A DNA stretch of 54,261 nt from Chryseobacterium sp. 39-10 (GCA_001898255.1 MKTK01000029.1:72370-126630); one strand, 5' to 3'; positions 35,819 through 45,319 are shown, counted from the stretch's first letter. Notes: generated by a model from the letters alone, not told the origin. Made by a program: numbers and translations.

Positions 35819-36046
35819 CTTTTTTTAATAAAATTTCGAGTAGATACTTTGGTGTGATATTAAACATATAACCCATCTTTGGTGGGTTTCATCATGACAT
35901 GGATGAACGCCAACGAGCAAATTGAGTTGGGGAATAGTTTGCGTCGTCAACACTTAATTGTGGGGCCATTCCAAAGCATAAATCATTAAAAGTTACTGTG
36001 ATAAAGACGGCAAAGTCAGCGGGTCCTTTTTTGTTTAGAAAATCCG
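35819..36046. other. Spacer between tRNA-Lys and lysS
   Basis: It holds one 8-bp hairpin (AACCCATC/GGTGGGTT, 35870-35888) with only a three-T tail, too weak to call a terminator. A + strand 31-codon ORF in about 35895-35990 has no support. Otherwise I see nothing. Confidence 0.4.
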
Positions 36047-36054
36047 TATTTTTG
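36047..36054 (+). promoter_or_regulatory. -7 box for lysS
   Basis: TATTTTTG, a TAnnTTTG match 22 nt before the ATG. Confidence 0.6.
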
Positions 36055-36076
36055 CAACCTAAAATTTATTATAATA

Positions 36077-37774
36077 ATGTCATTATCAGAACAGGAAATC
36101 ATCCGTCGCGAGAAATTGCAAAAACTGAATGCTCTTGGAATTGACGCATTCCCAGCCGAAGAATACAAAATTACAGCAACCAGCGCTTCTATAAAGCAAA
36201 ATTTTGAGGAAGGGAAGAAGGTGAAAATCGCCGGAAGATTGATGTCCAGAAGAATCCAGGGGAAGGCAAGTTTTGCGGAACTGCAGGATTCGGAAGGGAA
36301 AATTCAGGTGTATTTTAACCGAGATGAAATCTGTACTGGTGAAGACAAAGAAAAATACAACGAAGTGTACAAACATCTTCTAGACATCGGTGATATCATC
36401 GGTATCGAAGGAGAATTGTTCAAAACTCAGGTAGGTGAAATGACCGTGATGGTAAAAGATTTTACACTTCTTACCAAATCGCTTCGTCCGTTGCCACTTC
36501 CAAAAGTGGATGCTGATGGAAATGTATACGATGGTTTTACCGATCCCGAATTGCGTTACCGACAACGTTATGCAGATTTGGTGGTAAATCCTCAGGTAAA
36601 AGAAATTTTCATCAAAAGAACAAAGTTGTTCAATGCGATGCGGACATTCTTTAATGATGCCGGTTATTTCGAGGTGGAAACTCCCATTTTACAAGCGATT
36701 CCAGGTGGAGCGGCGGCACGACCGTTCATCACCCATCACAATGCATTGGATATACCTTTGTACATGAGAATTGCAAACGAACTGTATCTGAAAAGGTTGA
36801 TCGTTGGTGGTTTTGATGGAGTGTATGAATTCTCTAAAAACTTCAGAAATGAAGGGATGGACAGAACGCACAATCCGGAATTTACCGCCATGGAAATCTA
36901 TGTGGCATACAAAGATTACAACTGGATGATGGACTTCACCGAGAAGTTATTGGAGTTCTGTGCAACGCAAGTAAATGGATCGGCAGAATCTACTTTTGGT
37001 GAACATCAAATTAGCTGGAAAGCGCCTTACCCGAGAGTTTCGATGACGGAAGCCATTTTGAAATTCACAGGTTTTGATATTACTGGAAAATCAGAACAAG
37101 AATTATTCGACTTTGCGAAATCTATCGGTATTGAGGTGAACGAAACCATGGGTAAAGGAAAACTAATCGACGAAATTTTTGGTGAAAAATGTGAAGGAAA
37201 CTTCATTCAGCCAACATTTATTACCGATTATCCGGTAGAAATGTCGCCTTTAACCAAAAAACACAGAAGTCAAGAAGGACTTACAGAACGTTTCGAATTG
37301 ATGGTTTGCGGAAAAGAAATTGCGAATGCGTATTCGGAATTGAATGATCCCATTGATCAAAGAGAGCGTTTCGAGCATCAATTACTATTATCTGAAAAAG
37401 GCGATGATGAAGCAACTGGATTTATCGATGAAGATTTCTTAAGAGCTTTGGAATACGGGATGCCGCCAACTTCCGGTTTAGGAATAGGAATGGATCGTTT
37501 GATTATGTTTTTAACAAATAATCCGTCCATTCAGGAAGTATTGTTTTTCCCACAAATGCGCCCTGAGAAAGCCGCTCCAACCGTTGAATTAGGTGAAGAT
37601 GAAAAACATATTTTGGAATTATTGAAATCTGGCGAATCATTTCCATTGGCGGAAATCAAAGAAAAGTCTCAGCTTTCCGGTAAAAAATGGGATAAGGCCT
37701 CCAAAAATTTAAGCAAAAACAATTTGGTAAAAGTGGAAAAAGTAGATGATGTTTTGCTGATGAAATTGGGTTAA
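36077..37774 (+). CDS. lysS: Lysyl-tRNA synthetase, class II, C-terminally extended
   Basis: A 565-residue class II enzyme. The N-terminal OB-fold anticodon-binding domain (about 40-150; VKIAGRLMSRRIQGKASFAE) precedes the catalytic domain with motif 1 around RTFFNDAGYFEVETPIL, motif 2 KNFRNEGMDRTHNPEFT and motif 3 PPTSGLGIGMDRLIMFL. The family normally ends near VLFFPQMRPE (residue about 500). Here about 60 more residues follow (DEKHILELLKSG through VDDVLLMKLG), looking like a small helical/winged-helix domain that could bind tRNA. tRNA-Lys is encoded 300 bp upstream in divergent orientation. Confidence 0.96.
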   Translation: MSLSEQEIIRREKLQKLNALGIDAFPAEEYKITATSASIKQNFEEGKKVKIAGRLMSRRIQGKASFAELQDSEGKIQVYFNRDEICTGEDKEKYNEVYKHLLDIGDIIGIEGELFKTQVGEMTVMVKDFTLLTKSLRPLPLPKVDADGNVYDGFTDPELRYRQRYADLVVNPQVKEIFIKRTKLFNAMRTFFNDAGYFEVETPILQAIPGGAAARPFITHHNALDIPLYMRIANELYLKRLIVGGFDGVYEFSKNFRNEGMDRTHNPEFTAMEIYVAYKDYNWMMDFTEKLLEFCATQVNGSAESTFGEHQISWKAPYPRVSMTEAILKFTGFDITGKSEQELFDFAKSIGIEVNETMGKGKLIDEIFGEKCEGNFIQPTFITDYPVEMSPLTKKHRSQEGLTERFELMVCGKEIANAYSELNDPIDQRERFEHQLLLSEKGDDEATGFIDEDFLRALEYGMPPTSGLGIGMDRLIMFLTNNPSIQEVLFFPQMRPEKAAPTVELGEDEKHILELLKSGESFPLAEIKEKSQLSGKKWDKASKNLSKNNLVKVEKVDDVLLMKLG

Positions 37775-37799
37775 TATCCATCGCTGAATATTAAAAACA

Positions 37800-37849
37800 A
37801 GTCTGTCTGAGCGCTTTATCACTTTTATTTTAGTGCGTTGAGACAGACT
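37800..37849 (+). terminator. Palindromic structure after lysS, possible terminator
   Basis: AGTCTGTCT pairs with AGACAGACT (9 bp); the inner part can extend with AGCGC/GCGTT or with CACT/AGTG. The tail after the stem is short of T, so intrinsic termination is uncertain; it may instead protect the lysS mRNA 3' end. Confidence 0.5.
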
Positions 37850-37923
37850 ATTTCATTTGACCGATTGCTCCATTGAACTTGAATGATGCAAATTTCCGAC
37901 TATTAAAGAAACAACGAAATAAG

Positions 37924-37939
37924 TTAAACATTTGTTTAA
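37924..37939. promoter_or_regulatory. Operator-like palindrome of the TolC-HlyD-ABC operon
   Basis: TTAAACA-TT-TGTTTAA, a perfect 7-2-7 inverted repeat immediately upstream of a TAnnTTTG box (37948-37955), so a bound dimer would block the -33 region. Size and symmetry fit a TetR/AcrR-type repressor. No such regulator gene is in the window. Confidence 0.55.
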
Positions 37940-37947
37940 TTTTCAAC

Positions 37948-37955
37948 TATCTTTG
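37948..37955 (+). promoter_or_regulatory. -7 box of the TolC-HlyD-ABC operon
   Basis: TATCTTTG, a full TAnnTTTG match 102 nt upstream of the tolC-like ATG. The leader of about 95 nt contains no T-tailed hairpin. Confidence 0.6.
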
Positions 37956-38057
37956 CAAAATATTTTTTACAAGAAGATTCATGTTCCATTTTTTTCTTAA
38001 ATTGTCCAAGTTCAAAGCATGCGCCTTATTGGTAAAACACTCTTTTATTACAAGATT

Positions 38058-39488
38058 ATGAAAATACAGAAGCTAACGTTTTCCTTTTTGATTTTCATTT
38101 TTGCGAATGGTTTTTCGCAGCAACTGACGCTGAAAAACTGCATAGAGAAAGCGCAACAAAACAATTCGGTCGTTAAACTGGCAGAACAGTCATTGGAAAC
38201 CAGAACGCAACTGCAAAAATCCAACAAAAACAATAACCTTCCCAAAGTCGATTTTTTAGGGGGTTATAATTATTTAGGAGAACCCATCCGCATCAATATG
38301 GCGCAGGTGAAAGATGGGATTGTGGAAGGAACAGCAAGCCAATCGGCCAATTCTGCCAATGCCATTTATCAACAGATCACGGGAAACCAGCTTCCACAAG
38401 GAGTTCAGAATATTATTTATCAAACTTCCAAAGACATCATCAGTGCTGTGTACCCCAATTACAACCCTGCAATTGCGAAACAAAGTTACTTTTTAGCAGG
38501 TGTTGCGGTGCGTCAACCCATCTATCTCGGTGGAAAACTGAAAGCATCACAGAAGCTTTCTGATCAGCAGGTAGAAAGCGGTAAAGCCAATGTGGAAACC
38601 ACGAAAAACCTTACAGCTTATAATGTCGCCTTGCAATACATCCAGATCATGTACCTGAATTCAATGATTGAAAAGCAACAAAATTCCGTTGCTTCTCTTT
38701 CTAAGAATGAGGAATATGCGCAGAATTTACTAAAAGCTGAGATTATTCCGCCTTACCAAAAGCAATGGGCAGATGTAGCTAAGAAACAGGGTGAAACCAA
38801 TTTAAAAAATCTGCTGCTTGAGAAAGATAACGCATTGTTGGCGCTGAAAGATCTAATAGGAATTCCTCTAAATGAAACCATTGACATCACTGAAAAACTC
38901 AGCGAAAACACACAACTGCCAGCATTTTCCGCAGGAGAAAACAATGCCGATTTAAAACTGCTTCAAAGCAAAAAAACGGAAGCCGAAACCGGACTCAGTA
39001 TTGCCAAATCTGCTTCCAAGCCCAATATCTTTGCCATTGGCAATGTGCAATTTTTACGCAAAGATCTTCCACTCATTACGCCGCCTTGGCTGGTAGGCGT
39101 TGAGATGCAGTGGACGCTTTTTGACCCCGAAAGAAAATCAAGAAATCTGGCATCCGAATCATTGGTGAAGGAAGCCGATTTACTGATCGAACAAAAACAA
39201 AAATCAGTAAACCTCGCCACGAAGATTGCCGAAAACAAATTATTGAGTTTTAAAGAACAGAGCGAAACGTTGGATGCTTCACGAAAACAGACGTACACCA
39301 CTTCCGACATGGTGCGGAAAAGAATGGAAAACAGCATGTCTTCAGTAAAAGATGTGAATGATGCACTGCAGTTTCAGTACGAAGCCGAAAAACTGTATTA
39401 TACTTCCGTTGTGGCCTATCAAACGGCGTTGGCAACCTACTTTTACATTACAGGAAATCCGGAAAACATCACCCAATACATTCCTTAA
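38058..39488 (+). CDS. TolC family outer-membrane efflux protein
   Basis: A 476-residue exported outer-membrane factor. Signal peptide MKIQKLTFSFLIFIFANGFS is followed by QQLTLKNCIEKAQQNNSVVKLAEQ, the usual TolC-family opening helix. Long coiled-coil helices rich in Ala/Gln/Glu follow in two repeats (about 30-240 and 260-460). First gene of a four-gene operon with hlyD and two ABC permeases (12 bp to the next gene). The start was moved 13 codons in to the signal-peptide ATG. Confidence 0.92.
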   Translation: MKIQKLTFSFLIFIFANGFSQQLTLKNCIEKAQQNNSVVKLAEQSLETRTQLQKSNKNNNLPKVDFLGGYNYLGEPIRINMAQVKDGIVEGTASQSANSANAIYQQITGNQLPQGVQNIIYQTSKDIISAVYPNYNPAIAKQSYFLAGVAVRQPIYLGGKLKASQKLSDQQVESGKANVETTKNLTAYNVALQYIQIMYLNSMIEKQQNSVASLSKNEEYAQNLLKAEIIPPYQKQWADVAKKQGETNLKNLLLEKDNALLALKDLIGIPLNETIDITEKLSENTQLPAFSAGENNADLKLLQSKKTEAETGLSIAKSASKPNIFAIGNVQFLRKDLPLITPPWLVGVEMQWTLFDPERKSRNLASESLVKEADLLIEQKQKSVNLATKIAENKLLSFKEQSETLDASRKQTYTTSDMVRKRMENSMSSVKDVNDALQFQYEAEKLYYTSVVAYQTALATYFYITGNPENITQYIP

Positions 39489-39500
39489 CATAACGACAAG

Positions 39501-40496
39501 ATGAAGAATTTTATCAAAAATTACTGGGCCATTTCTGTTCCGCTGATTGTTTTAGCGATTGCCCTTATTTATTTGCTAAAAAATAAAACCGTGGATGCCG
39601 ATCAAGATGCCGTTATCGGAATGGTAGATGCTGATTTTGTAGATGTTTCCGCATCACTGCCGGGAAGATTGCTGCATTTACTTGTGAAGGTAGGCGATGA
39701 AGTGGAAGCCGGACAAACGGTTGCCCAAATGAAAACCTCCGAAATTGAAACCATTCAGTCTCAAGTTGCAGAAGCGGTAAATGTTGCCCAAAACCAACTC
39801 GATAAAATTAATCGCGGTGTGGAACCCGAAGTTTTGGCATCGGCCAAAAATCTACAGCAAATCGCCCAGCAGCAAATGGATTTAATGAATAAAACCTACA
39901 GTCGTTTTCAAAATTTATATGCCCAAGGAGTTGTTTCGGGACAGGAACGTGATGTGGTTTATTTTAAATACAAAGCAGCACAAAAAGAGTTAGAAACAGC
40001 CAAACTCAATGTGGAACTTTTGCAACGCGGCAATAACAAAGAACTTAAAAATTCAGCAGTATCGGTGCTGAAACAGGCAAAAGATGCGGATCAGCTTGCG
40101 CAGGAAATCAAAGATAATTCTACGATAAAGGCGCCGGCTTCCGGTCAGATTTCAAATTTAGTCAGCAGTGAAGGTGAAATGGTGAACGCGGGTTATCCGA
40201 TGATGACCATTCAAAAAAGTAATTCATTTTTTGTGAAGTTTAATCTTCGTCAGAACCAGATGAATAAAATCGAAAAAGGAAGTTTAGTGACGATGACGAT
40301 TCCGGGATGTACGCCCGAAACGGTGAGAGGAAGAGTCTCGGAGCTGGCTCCTGCATTGGGTTATGCCGATTGGGTACCCGAGAAACAAAACGGAGAATTT
40401 GAGCTTCGTACTTTCCAAATTAAAGTAAAACCTGAAAATCCCAATGCCGTGAAAGGATTGCGTTCCGGAATGACGGCTCAGCTGATTTTGAATTAG
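39501..40496 (+). CDS. HlyD-family periplasmic adaptor
   Basis: A 331-residue membrane-fusion protein with one N-terminal anchor (AISVPLIVLAIALIYLL), a lipoyl-like half (SLPGRLLHLLVKVGDEVEAG), a coiled coil (about 85-185), the second lipoyl half (IKAPASGQISNLVSSEGEMV) and a beta-barrel domain (GSLVTMTIPGCTPETVRGRV). It should bridge the two inner-membrane permeases encoded next and the TolC-like channel encoded before. Confidence 0.92.
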   Translation: MKNFIKNYWAISVPLIVLAIALIYLLKNKTVDADQDAVIGMVDADFVDVSASLPGRLLHLLVKVGDEVEAGQTVAQMKTSEIETIQSQVAEAVNVAQNQLDKINRGVEPEVLASAKNLQQIAQQQMDLMNKTYSRFQNLYAQGVVSGQERDVVYFKYKAAQKELETAKLNVELLQRGNNKELKNSAVSVLKQAKDADQLAQEIKDNSTIKAPASGQISNLVSSEGEMVNAGYPMMTIQKSNSFFVKFNLRQNQMNKIEKGSLVTMTIPGCTPETVRGRVSELAPALGYADWVPEKQNGEFELRTFQIKVKPENPNAVKGLRSGMTAQLILN

Positions 40497-40518
40497 AAAG
40501 TGCTCCAAAAAAAATCAT

Positions 40519-41685
40519 TTGAAAACCATCAGTCAAATCATCGTCAGAGAATGGAAGCGAATTTTTTCGATTCCTAACTTCTACGTGGTTTTACTGATTA
40601 TTCCGCCGATTCTTTTTCTGTTTTACGGCTTTATTTATCAGAAGCAATTTGCGCGTGAGTTACCTATCGCCGTTTGGGATGAGGATGCCTCCGCGGTGTC
40701 GCGAACCCTTACGGACATGCTGGAGCAAGACCCTAATATCCATATTGCACAGACGGTTTTTAGCAATGCAGAAATCGAAAAGATGATGAAAGAAGGTGCG
40801 ATTTTCGGAGCAGTTCATTTTCCTAAGAATATGGAATCTGATGTAAAGAAAAATCACCAAACCAATATTACGCTGTACACCAATGGCGCCTATCTGGTGC
40901 CTGCAAAAATGATCTATAAAGGTGCAGCACAAGTGATCATTAAAGGCGGACTTGCTGTCGTTTTGCAAAAAGCAGAAAAACAAGGAATGCCTTCCAGCCA
41001 AGCCAACACACTGGTTCAGCCCATTAAACTCAATACCACAACGCTTTACAATCCTGATTTTAATTACCAACTGTACCTTACACCAGGACTCATCACAGTA
41101 GGTTTACAAATGGCACTCATTGTGGCTTCGGTGCTTATTCTCAATCTTGAATTTAAACAGCATACGATCGATGATCTCTTAAAAATTTCAAAATCATCAT
41201 CCCAAGTCGTGTTGGGAAAAACATTGGCTCACCTCTGTATTGCCTGGGTTTTGTTTGTTTTAGTCGCTTATGTTATTTTCCCCGTTTACGATTTGGGAAA
41301 ACCCTCCACTGATTTTAATTTTTTTATCATTTATACCTTAATGGCTTTGGGATGTATAGGCATTGGCATGATGCTCTCTGCTTTGTCGAACAACCTGCTT
41401 CTCGTCACAGATATTGCATTGTTTTTTACATCGCCGGCTTTCGTTTTCAGCGGATTTACATTCCCAAGATGGGCCATGCCTTGGTACGACAGGTTTTATG
41501 CCGATATCATGCCTTACACGCATTTTCTCGACGGTTTCATTAAACTGTACTTCATGGAACTCCCTTTAAAATACTCATTAACTGAAATATATAAATTATT
41601 GATTTTCACATGCGTTACATTTCCGGTAGCCATTTTCTTGTTTCAGAAAAAAATCAATCGATATTTAAAAAGTAAAACGCATTGA
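40519..41685 (+). CDS. ABC-2 type transporter permease
   Basis: A 388-residue permease: one N-terminal membrane helix (FYVVLLIIPPILFLFYGFIY), a large extracytoplasmic domain (about 45-180) and five C-terminal helices, as in YbhS/YhhJ-type drug exporters. It starts with TTG at 40519 (LKTISQIIVREWKRIFS); no ATG lies near. It overlaps the next gene by 4 bp (TTGA), so the two are translationally coupled and probably form a heterodimer. Neither contains an ATP-binding domain. Confidence 0.88.
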   Translation: MKTISQIIVREWKRIFSIPNFYVVLLIIPPILFLFYGFIYQKQFARELPIAVWDEDASAVSRTLTDMLEQDPNIHIAQTVFSNAEIEKMMKEGAIFGAVHFPKNMESDVKKNHQTNITLYTNGAYLVPAKMIYKGAAQVIIKGGLAVVLQKAEKQGMPSSQANTLVQPIKLNTTTLYNPDFNYQLYLTPGLITVGLQMALIVASVLILNLEFKQHTIDDLLKISKSSSQVVLGKTLAHLCIAWVLFVLVAYVIFPVYDLGKPSTDFNFFIIYTLMALGCIGIGMMLSALSNNLLLVTDIALFFTSPAFVFSGFTFPRWAMPWYDRFYADIMPYTHFLDGFIKLYFMELPLKYSLTEIYKLLIFTCVTFPVAIFLFQKKINRYLKSKTH

Positions 41686-42836
41686 AGGAAATTTTTGAAA
41701 TATTGAAAAGAGAAGTAAGAAACGTATCGGGTGATGCGAGCTTATTTCTGATTTTGCTGCTGGCGCCTATTGCGTATGCCTTTATGTACGGCAGCATTTA
41801 CCTGAACAAGGGAGAAGAAAAAGTGCGGCTTGCGGTGATTGATAACGACGGAACCGCGGTATCCCGACTATTAACGCAACAGCTAGATGCCACCCCAATG
41901 ATTGAGGTAATTCCGAGCTCCAATTTACGTGAAGCACAGGAAAAAATGTATCGCGGCGAAGTGCAGGGTTATTTTTATATTCAACAGAACTTGGAAAAAT
42001 TCATCTATACGCAAAAGCAGGCGAATGTCAATCTTGTGCTGAATGCGTCTAGATTTTTACCTTCCAGTGATTTGCTGAGCACCGTAACGAAAGTTTGCTT
42101 AACCGTAGGCGCCGGCGTGCGGAAAACCTATTTTAACAAGCAGGGAATGAGTGATGACGAATCGATGAAAATGACGAATCCCATTGGTTTAGATTACCGC
42201 CCCCTTTACAATTCCAGCATGACGTATGGCTCTTTCCTACTTCCCGGATTGTTGGCCATTATTCTTCAGCAAACACTGCTCATCGGCGTTGCTGCAAGTT
42301 TAACAACCGAAAGAGAAAATAAAAAACTAAGCAGTTTGTACCGACTTTCCGGACACAACATTTCCAAAATTATCGTAGGCAAAAGCTTGCTCTACTTTAT
42401 TGTTTTTATGGTCTTTGGATTATTTTTTACGGTGATTAATTTTTCAGTTTTTGATATTCAGATTCGCGGAAGCTACTGGAGTTTGGGGATCATCGGAGCT
42501 TTGTTTATCATGTCGATTATTACCATGGGATTTTTAATAGGCAGCTTTTTTAAGACCAAACTTCTGGCTTTTCAGGTATTGGTTTTTTCATCCTATCCTT
42601 TCTTTCTGGTCACAGGATATTCCATGCCCTATCAGGCATTGCCCAAGGCAGTGCAATGGTTTTCGGATATGCTGCCCACTTCCCCTTTCCTCAAAGCGTA
42701 TATTTCCATTGTGCAGAGTGGCGGCGCACTTGCCGATGTTTTACCCAGTATTTTGCACCTACTGATCATTTGGCTGGTGATGGTAATCCTTTTAGTTGTA
42801 CGGCTTCGCAACTTATTCCGCCAAAATCGAGGATAG
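41682..42836 (+). CDS. ABC-2 type transporter permease
   Basis: A 384-residue paralogue of the preceding permease with the same layout: an N-terminal helix (LFLILLLAPIAYAFMYGSIY), an extracytoplasmic domain and five C-terminal helices with SSYPFFLVTGYSMPYQALP in the last part. TTG start overlapping the previous stop. No ATPase gene follows, so the partner must be encoded elsewhere or the pair works without one. Confidence 0.88.
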   Translation: MKEIFEILKREVRNVSGDASLFLILLLAPIAYAFMYGSIYLNKGEEKVRLAVIDNDGTAVSRLLTQQLDATPMIEVIPSSNLREAQEKMYRGEVQGYFYIQQNLEKFIYTQKQANVNLVLNASRFLPSSDLLSTVTKVCLTVGAGVRKTYFNKQGMSDDESMKMTNPIGLDYRPLYNSSMTYGSFLLPGLLAIILQQTLLIGVAASLTTERENKKLSSLYRLSGHNISKIIVGKSLLYFIVFMVFGLFFTVINFSVFDIQIRGSYWSLGIIGALFIMSIITMGFLIGSFFKTKLLAFQVLVFSSYPFFLVTGYSMPYQALPKAVQWFSDMLPTSPFLKAYISIVQSGGALADVLPSILHLLIIWLVMVILLVVRLRNLFRQNRG

Positions 42837-42931
42837 ATTTCTACCCGATTCACTATTTTGCGAAAATAGCTGTGAGGTTTTATTTTTTCTGATCACAAGT
42901 ACTTTTATTACAAATTTTCGATCTTTGCATA

Positions 42932-44332
42932 ATGAGCGATATTCAACAAAATGAAAGCTTAAAGAAAATACTGCCTCTGGTTTTGGCTACCGCCATTTTC
43001 ATGCAGATGCTGGACTCTACCATCCTCAACACTTCTCTGCCCGCTATTGCTAAAGACCTTCACGAATCACCACTTAATATGCAAAATGCCATCATCAGCT
43101 ATGTACTGACGTTGGCTTTGTTTATGCCAGTTTCTGGCTTTCTGGCCGATAAATTTGGTACGCGGAAAATCTTCATCTTTTCACTGGTGGTTTTCAGTTT
43201 GGGCTCCTTGTTTTGCGCCCTATCTCAAGACCTCACCCAACTGGTTATATCCAGAGTGATACAGGGTATTGGCGGAAGTTTAATGACCCCGGTAGGAAAA
43301 CTTGCCATCATTAAAACTTACCCTAAAAATGAACTGCTGCAAGCGATGAATTATGCAATCGTGCCGGCGCTGATAGGTCCGGTTTTGGGGCCTTTGGTGG
43401 GTGGTTATATGGTAGATTATTTCTCGTGGCACTGGATTTTCCTCATCAATATTCCCATGGGCTTGCTTGGTATCATATTGGCTTTCAGATATATGCCAAA
43501 TTATCTGTCGGATGCCACCGATTTCGATTTCAAAGGGTTTTTAATATTTGCATCAGCATCGCTGCTGCTGTCTATTTCAATTGAATGGCTGGGAAATACG
43601 GGAAACATAACGCCTGTTTTGCTCATTTTCCTATTAGGATTTATCATGCTGTATTTTTACTACCGACATGCTAAAAAAGACAGTAACCCTATTTTTCCTT
43701 TGAATTTGTTTCAGGTGCGGACTTTTCGGGTAGGCATCTTGGGAAACCTCATCACAAGATTAGGAATCAGTTCTATTCCGTTACTTTTGCCGTTGATGAT
43801 CCAGATCGCTTACAAGGAAACCGCCGTTGTTTCCGGATGGATTGTTGCACCCATGGCAATTACCGCTATTTTTGGCAAGTCTTTGGTCATAAAAATCCTA
43901 AATACTTTTGGCTATCGACGAACATTGATGGTGAATACCTTTACTATTGGTGTCCTCATTTGCTGCCTTGGAATTCCGGGCATTCACACCTCAATCTTTT
44001 GGTACATCCCAATTATTGCAGTGATGGGCTTTTTCAATTCCATTCAATTCACTTCGATGAATACCATCTCGATTGCCGACCTTCGTAATAGCCATACGAG
44101 CAGTGGCAATTCCCTACTGGCGGTTAATCAGCAACTTTCTATTGGCTTCGGAATTGCTTTTGGACTCATTGTGCTCAAACTATTCGAATCCCAGCTTAGC
44201 ACAACGGGTGCAGATCCTCACCTTGCGTTCCGTTATTCGTTTTTTGTGATGGGCATCCTGACCATTATTTCAGGTTTTGTTTTTCGCCGGCTTCATTCCA
44301 AAGATGGTCAAAACATGCGGGCCAAGCAGTAA
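42932..44332 (+). CDS. DHA2-type MFS drug exporter (MdtD/EmrB-like)
   Basis: A 466-residue major facilitator with the 14-helix pattern of the DHA2 group. Helix 1 carries QMLDSTILNTSLPAIAKDL, motif A is GFLADKFGTRKIF, and motif C-like GPVLGPLVGGYMVDYFSWHW lies in helix 5. A near-match -7 box (GATCTTTG, 42920-42927) ends only 4 nt before the ATG, suggesting its own, almost leaderless, transcript 95 bp after the ABC operon. Substrate unknown. Confidence 0.9.
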   Translation: MSDIQQNESLKKILPLVLATAIFMQMLDSTILNTSLPAIAKDLHESPLNMQNAIISYVLTLALFMPVSGFLADKFGTRKIFIFSLVVFSLGSLFCALSQDLTQLVISRVIQGIGGSLMTPVGKLAIIKTYPKNELLQAMNYAIVPALIGPVLGPLVGGYMVDYFSWHWIFLINIPMGLLGIILAFRYMPNYLSDATDFDFKGFLIFASASLLLSISIEWLGNTGNITPVLLIFLLGFIMLYFYYRHAKKDSNPIFPLNLFQVRTFRVGILGNLITRLGISSIPLLLPLMIQIAYKETAVVSGWIVAPMAITAIFGKSLVIKILNTFGYRRTLMVNTFTIGVLICCLGIPGIHTSIFWYIPIIAVMGFFNSIQFTSMNTISIADLRNSHTSSGNSLLAVNQQLSIGFGIAFGLIVLKLFESQLSTTGADPHLAFRYSFFVMGILTIISGFVFRRLHSKDGQNMRAKQ

Positions 44333-44351
44333 ATTTTTTTACTGATTTTCA

Positions 44352-44380
44352 ATGGATTGCATTCTTATCCTACATCAATG
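44352..44380. repeat. Possible degenerate REP-like remnant
   Basis: The segment GGATTGCATTCTTATCC resembles the first palindrome of the trp-locus element (GGATTGCATCCTATCC) with an inserted T and an extra change. The second palindrome is not recognisable. Confidence 0.3.
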
Positions 44381-44400
44381 TTTTTTTTAATGTACTCGTG

Positions 44401-44408
44401 TAATTTTG
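44401..44408 (+). promoter_or_regulatory. -7 box for first pirin gene
   Basis: TAATTTTG, a TAnnTTTG match 24 nt before the ATG at 44433. Confidence 0.5.
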
Positions 44409-44432
44409 CAATAGAAATTAAAAGATAAAACA

Positions 44433-45308
44433 ATGTCAGTAAAAAACGTAGAAATAGTAGTAGCGCCAAAACCTGCGCATTTTGTGGGAGACGGCTTCAG
44501 AGTTCATAATTTTATTCCAAGTGCTTATCATTTGGATATGAAAAGAATGGATCCTTTCATTATGTTAGATTACAATTCACAGTTCCATTTTGGTGCTACC
44601 GATACGCCGAGAGGTGTTGGGGTTCATCCGCATCGGGGCTTCGAAACGGTTACCATTGCCTATCAGGGTAAAGTTGAACATCATGATTCGGCTGGTGGCG
44701 GCGGAATTATCGGCAAAGGAGACGTACAATGGATGACGGCCGCATCAGGCGTTTTGCATAAAGAATTCCACGAATCCGAATGGGCAAAACAAGGCGGTAT
44801 CTTCCAGATGGTGCAACTTTGGGTCAACCTGCCGGCTAAAGACAAAATGGGTACACCTCAATACCAAGCTATTAAAAATGAAGAAATGACTCAAGTAGAC
44901 TTGGGCGACAATGGCTTTGTGGAAATCATTGCGGGTAACTATAAAGGACAGCAAGGACCTGCCACCACTTTTTCGCCCGTGAATATGATGAATGCCAAAC
45001 TGAAAACTGGTGGAAAAGCAGAATTTACATTTCCTGCTGATTATACAACAGCAGCGCTGGTAATTGAAGGTTCAGTGATCATTAATGGCGAAGAAAAAGT
45101 AGCGACTGATCATTTTGCACTGTTCCAGAACGAAGGGGAAACGTTTACCCTTGAAGCCCAGGAAGATTCCATTATTTTGATCATCAGCGGCCAACCGCTT
45201 AACGAACCTATTTATCCTCATGGCCCGTTTGTGATGAACACAAGAGAAGAAATCATTCAGGCATTTGACGATTACAACAACGGAAAATTTGGTTATTTAG
45301 AAGATTAA
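44433..45308 (+). CDS. Pirin family protein
   Basis: A 291-residue bicupin. Metal ligands of pirin are in GVHPHRGFETVTIAYQGKVEHHDSAG (His, His, His, Glu region, residues about 62-87). Further family blocks are GDVQWMTAASGVLHKEFH and LWVNLPAKDKM. Pirins bind Fe(II) and some oxidise quercetin; the role in this organism is unknown. It has its own promoter and terminator. Confidence 0.93.
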   Translation: MSVKNVEIVVAPKPAHFVGDGFRVHNFIPSAYHLDMKRMDPFIMLDYNSQFHFGATDTPRGVGVHPHRGFETVTIAYQGKVEHHDSAGGGGIIGKGDVQWMTAASGVLHKEFHESEWAKQGGIFQMVQLWVNLPAKDKMGTPQYQAIKNEEMTQVDLGDNGFVEIIAGNYKGQQGPATTFSPVNMMNAKLKTGGKAEFTFPADYTTAALVIEGSVIINGEEKVATDHFALFQNEGETFTLEAQEDSIILIISGQPLNEPIYPHGPFVMNTREEIIQAFDDYNNGKFGYLED

Positions 45309-45319
45309 TAATTGATGAT

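Noticed and set aside
35895..35990. 31-codon + strand ORF (MTWMNANEQIELGNSLRRQH...) between tRNA-Lys and lysS
   Set aside because: No promoter box, no recognisable family and no context; expected by chance in a 300-bp spacer.
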